From Phycisphaerales bacterium UBA1845 (GTDB lineage: Bacteria > Planctomycetota > Phycisphaerae > UBA1845): 16,356 nt of DNA. The notes beneath the pieces were generated by a model. That model was not told the origin of the DNA, did no database searches, and saw only the letters and a list, made by a program, of their open reading frames with translations. The DNA lies in assembly GCA_002338715.1 (NCBI GenBank), contig DDIR01000078.1, positions 1 to 16,356 of the forward strand, written 5' to 3'. A program made the translations under genes and the position numbers. This document shows, one piece after another, positions 5,408-11,707 of the stretch. Positions within the stretch are counted from its first letter, which is position 1, and each line of letters opens with the position of its first letter.

Positions 5408-7455
5408 CCGACACCGAACACACCAAGGCCCCGAGTTTCGCCAATTCGCAGGGAATGCGCGTGTTGGCCGTGTTTGCGCTCTTGGTGGCGATGATGGTCG
5501 CCTTCAAAGCCCCATATGCGTTGGTCTTGTGGTCGCTTGACGGCGCGGTGGCATTGCTGATTCTCATCACGGCGACATGCGCGGGGCTTGGGATCGTGCG
5601 ATTGCTTCACCTGAGTGTCACGGGTTGGCACTTTCAGATCGCGCTGTCAGCCGGGTTGGGGTTGGGTTGGTTGAGTTTGCTAACCTTGGCTTGCGGATGG
5701 GCGGGATTTGTTGGCGCTGGGCATCGGTACATCCTTCCCGCGATATTTCTTGCTTCGGGTGCGGTAGGCGTTCTCTTTCGCACACCCATTAGATGGCATG
5801 ACCCCAGCCCGCATGAACAGCCTTGGATCCGCTGGCTTGTTCTGGTGACCGCGCCGATCGCGGCGCTCATCGTGCTTAGCGCGACGCTGCCGCCCGGAGT
5901 CGCGTGGGATGAAGAAGGCAACGGGTACGATGTACTCGAATACCACCTGCAAACGCCCAAGGAATACTTCGACAACGGGCGCGTCGCATACCTGCCCCAC
6001 AATGTCTACGCCTCGTTCCCCTCCAATGCGGAGATGCTGTTTCTTTTCGGCAATCAGATCATGGGCGAAACGATCGACGCCTGGCCGACCGCCAAATGCG
6101 TCAACGCCTTGATCGTGCTGCTCATCGGATTCGCGGCGTATGCGATCGGCCGGGACATGTGTGTCGGATGCGGGGTTGGGGGCGCGGTCATCGCGGGAAC
6201 GTGTGGGTGGTTGGCGTATCTTGGCGGGATCGCCTATGTCGAAGGCGGCATGCTTTTGATGGGCATGCTTTCCGTCGGTTGCCTTTTGCAATTTGCCAAG
6301 TGCGACGATCGACGTGCAGCGATGCGGTGGATAATGGCGGCTGGCCTGCTGGCGGGTCTGGCGTGCGGTTTCAAATACACCGCGGTCGTGTTTATCGCGA
6401 TACCGATTGCCGCGATGGTTTTTGCAATCAGTCGCCAGCCGCTCGCCCACCGCACGCAGTCTGCGCTTGTCTTCGGATTGGGATGCACGCTGACGTTCGC
6501 GCCCTGGCTGATCAAGAATATCGTCGAGACCGGCAACCCCGTGTTTCCGCTGCTGGGCAGTTGGTTCGACAGCGACATCCCCGGTTGGGGAAAGCAAGAA
6601 AGCGATCACTTCGCCGAATCGCATGTGCCGCTACCCGATGAGCAGTCCGCCGGGCAGCGACTTGGTTTGCTGTGGACGCGGATCATCGCCGATCCCGACC
6701 ATCGCTTTGGCGCGGTGATGTTGGCGTTGGCGATCATGGCTTGGCCGAAGCATCGAACGCGAGTCGATGCGGCGCTGATGTTGATGCTCACGTTGCAGCT
6801 CATCGCGTGGCTAACGGTGACGCATTTGTATGCGCGGTTCGCCGTGCCGATGCTGATTCCATTGATTCTACTGGCTGGTCGAGCGACCATCAGCCGCTGC
6901 ATGTCGCTGCGCAGTCCCTTCGCGATCGTGCTGTTTGTTGGGGCTGTATTGAATTCGTTCTTTGCATATCAGTTGTACGCACGACACACCGAACGCGATG
7001 GCGAGCGTTTCAACCTTGAGGGCGCGACCCACGCGTTTACGGATGGTTTGCTCGATAGCGAGGCGCATGTCGGCTACGTCAATAAGGAGTTGCCGAACGA
7101 CGCATATGTGCTGTTGGTGGGCGATGCGCGGGCGTTTTATTTTCAGCGACGTTGCGACTATTGCGTGGTGTTTAATCGCAATCCGTTTGCGGAAGCGGCA
7201 GAGGATGCGTCGTCGCCGGAAGCTGTTTTGGATTGGCTTCGCACGCGGGGTTATACGCATGTGTTAGTGCATTACAGCGAGATGCAACGGCTTCGCGGGA
7301 GCTATGGGTTCTGGGAATCGATCACGCCGAGTTTGTTTGAGCAGCTTGTGGATGCGGGGTTGAAGGGTGTGGCGCAGTTTGCGGTGAATGATGGCGCTAA
7401 TGTTTATGCGGTGATGTATGAAGTGCCGGCCGCCGGGTTGGATGATGGCGGTTGA
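5404..7455 (+). CDS. Multipass GT-C fold glycosyltransferase (GT39/PMT-like)
   Basis: The 683-residue product has many hydrophobic helices up to about residue 525 and a soluble C-terminal domain of about 150 residues. After helices near 19-65 and 78-125, the large first extracytoplasmic loop contains LPPGVAWDEEGNGYDVLEYHLQ (162-183), continuing with a PKEYF box. This matches the acidic WDE...YH pattern of GT-C enzymes that use polyprenyl-phosphate sugars. Such proteins sit in the inner membrane and move a sugar to a lipid, glycan or protein on the outer face; the acceptor cannot be told here. The start is a GTG at 5404 overlapping the upstream TGA by four bases, with no independent Shine-Dalgarno, so it is probably translated by reinitiation from the toroid-fusion gene. 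It ends 20 bp before hairpin repeat copy 3. Confidence 0.82.
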   Translation: MTDTEHTKAPSFANSQGMRVLAVFALLVAMMVAFKAPYALVLWSLDGAVALLILITATCAGLGIVRLLHLSVTGWHFQIALSAGLGLGWLSLLTLACGWAGFVGAGHRYILPAIFLASGAVGVLFRTPIRWHDPSPHEQPWIRWLVLVTAPIAALIVLSATLPPGVAWDEEGNGYDVLEYHLQTPKEYFDNGRVAYLPHNVYASFPSNAEMLFLFGNQIMGETIDAWPTAKCVNALIVLLIGFAAYAIGRDMCVGCGVGGAVIAGTCGWLAYLGGIAYVEGGMLLMGMLSVGCLLQFAKCDDRRAAMRWIMAAGLLAGLACGFKYTAVVFIAIPIAAMVFAISRQPLAHRTQSALVFGLGCTLTFAPWLIKNIVETGNPVFPLLGSWFDSDIPGWGKQESDHFAESHVPLPDEQSAGQRLGLLWTRIIADPDHRFGAVMLALAIMAWPKHRTRVDAALMLMLTLQLIAWLTVTHLYARFAVPMLIPLILLAGRATISRCMSLRSPFAIVLFVGAVLNSFFAYQLYARHTERDGERFNLEGATHAFTDGLLDSEAHVGYVNKELPNDAYVLLVGDARAFYFQRRCDYCVVFNRNPFAEAAEDASSPEAVLDWLRTRGYTHVLVHYSEMQRLRGSYGFWESITPSLFEQLVDAGLKGVAQFAVNDGANVYAVMYEVPAAGLDDGG

Positions 7456-7474
7456 ATGAACTTTAGGTTTGTCA

Positions 7475-7502
7475 GTCCCCCACCCTCAAAGGGCGGGGCA
7501 CC
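7475..7502 (+). repeat. 28-bp hairpin repeat, copy 3
   Basis: It matches copies 1 and 2 at 27 of 28 bases; the single change is in the loop (CAA for GAA), so the stem is conserved. It fills the 55-bp gap between the convergent glycosyltransferase and transporter genes, where it could act as a bidirectional transcript-end hairpin. Confidence 0.85.
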
Positions 7503-7510
7503 TTGCGCTT

Positions 7511-8278
7511 TTAATGTTCCTGGGTTGGGTCGATTTGCAGGTAGGGTTTGAGGACGTTCACGCCGATGTAGAACGGGATGGTGTCCAGTGCGGCGACCAC
7601 CAGTTTGAAGAGGTAGCTGCTGCCAATCAGTCCCAGGATGGCTTCAAATGTCATGGTGCCCGCATACCACGATGCGCCGAAGGTGATGCAGATGACCGCG
7701 ATCGAGTCGACGAGTTGGCTGATCATGGTCGAACCGTTGTTTCGCAGCCACAAGTGCTTTCCGCGCGTCAGTTTCTTCCAGAAGTGAAACAGGTACACGT
7801 CGCAGAATTGAGCGGCCATGTATGCAACCATGCTGGCCAACACCGCCCCGCGCGTGCATGAATAAATAAAATGAAACAGCTCGACATTACCACTGACGTT
7901 CTCACCGGTGTTGAGCATGACCGGAGCGGCTAGGCTGAGCGTTTGCCATTGCGGTTGGACTTTGGGATCGATGCCCGACACCCAATCGCCCAGATATAGA
8001 AATGTGATCACCAAGGCATTGAGCGCAACGCCAACCCAGACGACGAAGTTGGCTCGCTTGCGCCCATAGAATTCGCTGATGAAATCGGTGCACAGAAATG
8101 TAAGCGGATAAGGCAGGACACCGACGGCCAGCGACAGTGGACCAAGCTGAATAAACTTGGTGATACCAAGAATATTCAGCATGGTCATCGAGCCGAGAAA
8201 GATCCCGGCGAGAACGATGAAAACGCGTTCGCGGCGTTCATGCAGGTCGGGCAGTGCGTGCGTTTTTTCGAGTGGCAT
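7511..8278 (-). CDS. yhhQ: YhhQ/VUT-family transporter (queuosine precursor type)
   Basis: The 255-residue membrane protein carries the hallmarks of the YhhQ (DUF165) family: LPYPLTFLCTDFISEFYGR at about 55-73, followed by a Trp-containing helix (KRANFVVWVG), and LRNNGSTMISQLVDS at 178-192. Six or so hydrophobic helices span about 19-38, 45-64, 77-97, 140-160, 190-207 and 213-245. Family members import queuosine precursors such as preQ0/preQ1 for tRNA modification; no queuosine gene or preQ1 riboswitch is visible here, so the substrate is by homology only. A good Shine-Dalgarno (AGGTGA, 8293-8288) lies nine bases before the ATG. It sits 39 bp downstream of the DUF3352-like gene on the same strand and may be cotranscribed. 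Confidence 0.88.
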   Translation of the reverse strand: MPLEKTHALPDLHERRERVFIVLAGIFLGSMTMLNILGITKFIQLGPLSLAVGVLPYPLTFLCTDFISEFYGRKRANFVVWVGVALNALVITFLYLGDWVSGIDPKVQPQWQTLSLAAPVMLNTGENVSGNVELFHFIYSCTRGAVLASMVAYMAAQFCDVYLFHFWKKLTRGKHLWLRNNGSTMISQLVDSIAVICITFGASWYAGTMTFEAILGLIGSSYLFKLVVAALDTIPFYIGVNVLKPYLQIDPTQEH

Positions 8279-8317
8279 AATCTTGAGTCACCTGGAATCC
8301 ACGCAGCATGTCGTCGA

Positions 8318-10195
8318 TCAATCGTCCTGCCTGGCCGTAACCTCGACCGTTTCCAGCCGAATTCCATCGTCCTCGGAAGTGACCGTGACCATGGCAGACG
8401 GCTTGTACTTCTTCAGCGCCTCCGGGTTATCGAGATTCTGCCCGACGTGGCGGTTCACAACGGTCCACTGCAACAATCCGCTCACCGGCCCGAACATGGG
8501 CGGCTGCTCTGTGGCTATGTACCCAGCCTTCTCAGCCGCCATTCGCGCTTCGTAAAGCTTCAGCCCGTCATAGTAGACGATGGCAAACGCCTGCTTCGGC
8601 ATCATTTTGGCCAAGCGGCGAAACTCCGGCGTTTCGGCAAGCCCGCCTTCACTTCGCCCCTCGCGGCGAATGTAGTTTTCGACGGCGCTGGTTGTCCCCA
8701 TCCAGATAAACGAGCGATCGGTCAAACCCATCGAAACGCCAGCCACCGGCAAAGCCGCATCCAACACGGTCGCGCCCATCATCTCTCGCGTCGTCAACAT
8801 CCCCGGTGGGATCATGGCGATGACTTTGTCGCATGCCTCCCGCGACTTGTGCCCGATCGACACAAAGAAACCATAGTTCTCAGGACCGAATGGCTTTTGA
8901 ATCGACAGACTTCCAACAATCGGGCCAACCAGATGCGCGAACAGGTCTTTGCGGATGTCAAACGTCGAACCGTCAGGTTGAGGAACGACCATACCGTTTC
9001 GGATTGACTCGCCGTCAGCCGGATCGATACGGGTCGCGATCGCGATAATCTCCTCCAGCAGTTCGGACGGGTTGAGATTCATCGATCCGAATCCGGCGCA
9101 ATCGCTGGTCACAGTTGCCGGTGCGGTGACTTTGCTGTTGGACATCATGAAGATCTTGCCAAGCCCTTTGGATTTGTCGCCAATCTTCATGAATCCCGAA
9201 CCGCGTCCCTCAATACCGGGCGATGGTGCAAAGTCGTTCACAAAGAGCATGGGGCCAAACGTATCCACGCCAAGCGCCGAGATAACCAACTTCACTTCCT
9301 CACTCTGTTGGCCGAACATTTCGACAATACGAGGGATATCAAGGATCATTTCGATCTGCGCATCCTTGCTCAATCGCCGCTGCAATGATTTGGTGGCTTT
9401 GGATGCCGCATACGAATCTTCGGCATCGCCATTGATGGTGCGCAGCACTTTGGCAGCGGTATCTTTGCTCGACGCCAACACGACGACATCCTTGCGAAAC
9501 GCAAAGACAATCTCCTCGGGGAGTTGGAACTCGCTCAGCATTCCCCGCAAGACTTCTTTTGGCACGCCACCCGGCAGATCGTCGCCGATCAGATCCACAA
9601 TCTCATCGATGGTCGCTTGAAGCGGCGCTTCCTTGTTTGCTTGCACCTCATCCGAGACATCGGCATCGGGCTCGAAACGCACCCCAATGATCTCACCACC
9701 GCTAAGTTCCCTCGTGTCCTTTTTGCCACCATGATCGATGCTCTTTTGAATGATGGCATCGATTACGGTCCGCGCCTTCTCTGCATCGTCCCCCATCTCC
9801 ATCATCACGGCACCGAATACTTCCGGTTCAGCCCCCTCTTCCTTCGGTGGCTGAAGCGACAGATATGCGCCGACCGCTCCATGCGGCATCACATCAAGCT
9901 GCTTGGGGCTGGCCAGGTTCAGCTTCTTTGCGGCGTATTCTTTGAGCTTCGTGTGCAGCTTGCTCCACGACTCTTTGACGTCCTTCGTTGCGGGATCATC
10001 GAAACGCATTTTGTAGTCGGCGGTCTTCTTGATTGATTCGCCCAAGTCATCGCAATCGCGAATTCCGAAGTAGATCATCGCATCCTTCGGAACCAGGGCG
10101 GACGGCTTCTTGCCCGCGGCGATGGCCACCTGGGGCACGAGCATGAGCATCGCAAGACCAAAGGCAGCCGATGCCGAAAACCGAGACTTATTCAT
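8318..10195 (-). CDS. Secreted DUF3352-like protein of unknown function
   Basis: The 625-residue product begins with a signal peptide: basic MNKSRF, a hydrophobic core and cleavage near residues 26-27 (VAIA-AGKK). The mature protein opens with SALVPKDAMIYFGIRD, a start typical of the large secreted proteins annotated DUF3352 in planctomycetes, and then alternates amphipathic helices and beta segments without transmembrane helices or catalytic motifs that I recognise. The family call rests on this opening pattern and composition and is moderate. I prefer the ATG at 10195 over 10222 because it puts the basic residues at the start of the signal peptide; neither has a clear Shine-Dalgarno. It precedes the YhhQ-type gene by 39 bp. 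It is probably periplasmic, with unknown function. Confidence 0.7.
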   Translation of the reverse strand: MNKSRFSASAAFGLAMLMLVPQVAIAAGKKPSALVPKDAMIYFGIRDCDDLGESIKKTADYKMRFDDPATKDVKESWSKLHTKLKEYAAKKLNLASPKQLDVMPHGAVGAYLSLQPPKEEGAEPEVFGAVMMEMGDDAEKARTVIDAIIQKSIDHGGKKDTRELSGGEIIGVRFEPDADVSDEVQANKEAPLQATIDEIVDLIGDDLPGGVPKEVLRGMLSEFQLPEEIVFAFRKDVVVLASSKDTAAKVLRTINGDAEDSYAASKATKSLQRRLSKDAQIEMILDIPRIVEMFGQQSEEVKLVISALGVDTFGPMLFVNDFAPSPGIEGRGSGFMKIGDKSKGLGKIFMMSNSKVTAPATVTSDCAGFGSMNLNPSELLEEIIAIATRIDPADGESIRNGMVVPQPDGSTFDIRKDLFAHLVGPIVGSLSIQKPFGPENYGFFVSIGHKSREACDKVIAMIPPGMLTTREMMGATVLDAALPVAGVSMGLTDRSFIWMGTTSAVENYIRREGRSEGGLAETPEFRRLAKMMPKQAFAIVYYDGLKLYEARMAAEKAGYIATEQPPMFGPVSGLLQWTVVNRHVGQNLDNPEALKKYKPSAMVTVTSEDDGIRLETVEVTARQDD

Positions 10196-10239
10196 AATGG
10201 GACTCGCTGTATTAGAGGCCATGATTTGAAATGTGCTTC

Positions 10240-10270
10240 ACAACTATAATTATAATGACTGCCGGTCCTT
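10240..10270 (-). promoter_or_regulatory. Candidate promoter for the DUF3352-like gene
   Basis: Read on the minus strand, an AT-rich block contains TATAAT directly followed by TATAGT. TTGAAG lies 13 bp before the first and 19 bp before the second hexamer. The -10 region is strong but the spacing to the -35 is not ideal for either hexamer. The predicted leader is about 40 nt to the ATG at 10195. The rest of the gap to the protease stop at 10317 shows nothing definite. Confidence 0.45.
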
Positions 10271-10316
10271 CAATTCCGACCGTATCACTGCTCTGCGGTG
10301 TCACCGTCAACACTGA

Positions 10317-11390
10317 CTAACCGGACGCGGCATTGCCTTTGCCCGGCTGAGATGCTTTCGGCAACAAAAACAACGGCGGTGAATCATCCTGCCGCGGCGG
10401 GGCTTCGAGGTATTGATACCCGCTGTTGGGGTTGTCCTGATCGTATGCGTAGGCATCGCGGTTCTTTAGAAAGTCGATGACATACGTGATCGGAATCGCG
10501 AAGTTTAATCCCTCGGCGAACAGATAACCCATGTTGGTCACGCCGATGACTTCGCCGCGTTCGTTAAAGAGCGGTCCACCGCTGTTGCCCGGGTTGATCT
10601 GGGTCGTGGTTTGTACATAGGTCAGCCCCCCTTCCGCGCGGTTCTTCTTGCTGATGATGCCGCGCGACACGGTTCGCTCCAGACCGAGCGGGTTGCCGAT
10701 GGCGAATACCGGGTCGCCTTCGGTCAGTGGGCGATTCTCGGCGAGGTGCATCACGGTGATGTCGAGGTCTTTGGGAACGTCGAACTTGATCAGCGCCAAG
10801 TCGACAAACGGATTGACGGCGATGATCTGCACATCTTCGACTTTCTCGTTGCGGAACACGCCGCCGGTTTTTCGGAAAATGTGAACGGAAAGCTGCGTCT
10901 CGTTTTCGACCACGTGGAAGTTCGTGATCACGTAGCCGTCTTCATGAATGACAAAACCGCTGCCCAGGCCCGATGGCGACTTGACCATCACCACGCCTTC
11001 GCCCAACCGATCGGTCAACTCCTCCAGCGATGCGGGCGGAAGATCACCGGTGCGATAGAGGTCGTCGGTTTGTTTCACGTTGCGCGCGTATGTCGATTCC
11101 TTGGCCGCATTGGCGTCTTCGAGCTTTTCTTTTTCGATGGTTTGAATCTGTTCACGCGGGATTTTGATCACGTCGTAACCGATGTCGAGAAAGACGGCTT
11201 CTGAGGTTTCCTTAAAGAGCTTGCCTTCAAGTCGATCACCGCCCGCCAGGATCACGACATCGCCGGCCAGCACCCGACCTGATGTCAGCGCCGCGATCGC
11301 AATCAGCGCCACGCCCCACCACGCCAATGACCGCCCCAACGTTTTCGACCGCGAAGTTGCTGCAGCCTGACTTCTGATTTCATCATTCAT
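10317..11390 (-). CDS. Exported trypsin-like (DegP/HtrA-type) serine protease without PDZ domain
   Basis: The 357-residue product has the S1C catalytic triad: His159 in TNFHVV, Asp197 in FVDLALIKF and Ser270 in NPGNSGGPL. The typical GSGFVI (143-148) and AIGNPLGL (230-237) are also present. A long basic N-terminus and hydrophobic segment (about 24-42, WWGVALIAIAALTSGRVLAG) serve as signal peptide or anchor. Residues 43-86 form a small beta-rich segment (GDVVILAGGDRLEGKLFKE) resembling an SH3/Sm-like fold. After the protease domain ends near 310 there is only a Pro-rich tail of about 45 residues, with no PDZ domain, unlike DegP, DegQ or DegS. It probably degrades or processes proteins outside the cytoplasm. 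GGAG lies ten bases before the ATG at 11390. Confidence 0.9.
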   Translation of the reverse strand: MNDEIRSQAAATSRSKTLGRSLAWWGVALIAIAALTSGRVLAGDVVILAGGDRLEGKLFKETSEAVFLDIGYDVIKIPREQIQTIEKEKLEDANAAKESTYARNVKQTDDLYRTGDLPPASLEELTDRLGEGVVMVKSPSGLGSGFVIHEDGYVITNFHVVENETQLSVHIFRKTGGVFRNEKVEDVQIIAVNPFVDLALIKFDVPKDLDITVMHLAENRPLTEGDPVFAIGNPLGLERTVSRGIISKKNRAEGGLTYVQTTTQINPGNSGGPLFNERGEVIGVTNMGYLFAEGLNFAIPITYVIDFLKNRDAYAYDQDNPNSGYQYLEAPPRQDDSPPLFLLPKASQPGKGNAASG

Positions 11391-11453
11391 TGCCGGCGAT
11401 CTCCATATGTTTCGATCCGGTCCTTCGTCGAGATGTTCGTAACGGTAGCGAAA

Positions 11454-11482
11454 GACATACGCGAACCCGCGTCATCTGTCAC
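11454..11482 (-). promoter_or_regulatory. Candidate promoter for the protease gene
   Basis: On the minus strand GTGACA (11482-11477) and TATGTC (11459-11454) are 17 bp apart, matching consensus at five and four positions. The spacer contains the perfect palindrome ACGCGAACCCGCGT (11459-11472), placed where a repressor could block RNA polymerase. The predicted leader is about 55 nt. Confidence 0.35.
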
Positions 11483-11483
11483 T

Positions 11484-11513
11484 TTGATACAAGCTATCGG
11501 TATGATCTACTAT
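11484..11513 (+). promoter_or_regulatory. Candidate promoter for the FG-GAP gene
   Basis: TTGATA (11484-11489) and TACTAT (11508-11513) are 18 bp apart, matching consensus at five and four positions. Its -35 is one base away from the -35 of the divergent protease promoter. The leader would be about 190 nt and would contain the 11555-11576 hairpin and the 13-bp direct repeat. Confidence 0.4.
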
Positions 11514-11554
11514 ACGCAAATTCGACCACCGGATACACACATTCGAGGTTGAAA

Positions 11555-11576
11555 GGTGTCGAACTTTGTCGACACC
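11555..11576. repeat. Perfect 8-bp inverted repeat in the FG-GAP gene leader
   Basis: GGTGTCGA (11555-11562) and TCGACACC (11569-11576) flank the 6-base loop ACTTTG. It lies between the candidate promoter and the start codon, so it could be a repressor operator or an RNA hairpin. No T-tract follows, so it is not an intrinsic terminator. Confidence 0.6.
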
Positions 11577-11602
11577 GCTTGCCCTGACCGCCCTGATTCT
11601 TA

Positions 11603-11631
11603 GAATGATCGATTCCTGGAATGATCGATTC
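11603..11631. repeat. 13-bp direct repeat
   Basis: GAATGATCGATTC occurs at 11603-11615 and 11619-11631, a period of 16 bp. Each copy has palindromic ends (GAAT...ATTC), which is the form of a possible tandem operator in the FG-GAP leader. Confidence 0.5.
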
Positions 11632-11707
11632 GCAAAGCATGCGTACGTTCGATCGAGGCTCACTCGGCAACATCCTATTCTCCTTTGGAAGCGGAACGTA
11701 TCGACCT

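Larger units (their letters stand above)
11391..11707. other. Divergent intergenic regulatory region
   Basis: This 317-bp gap between the protease gene and the FG-GAP gene holds two back-to-back promoter candidates, a perfect 8-bp inverted repeat (11555-11576) and a 13-bp direct repeat (11603-11631). The plus-strand frame is open upstream of 11708, to an ATG at 11621, but that part has no signal-peptide character and spans the direct repeat. I therefore treat it as leader. Confidence 0.5.

Noticed and set aside
5680..6624. 314-codon minus-strand frame
   Set aside because: It lies wholly antisense to the glycosyltransferase gene, and its Arg/His/Asp-rich product lacks domains or hydrophobic structure. 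The plus-strand frame encodes clear membrane helices and GT-C motifs.
10286..10303. Possible third copy of the CACTGCTC hairpin unit
   Set aside because: Only the first ten bases (CACTGCTCTG) match; the second half of the palindrome is missing, so it may be chance.
10611..11204. 197-codon plus-strand frame
   Set aside because: It is antisense to the protease gene with its complete catalytic triad.
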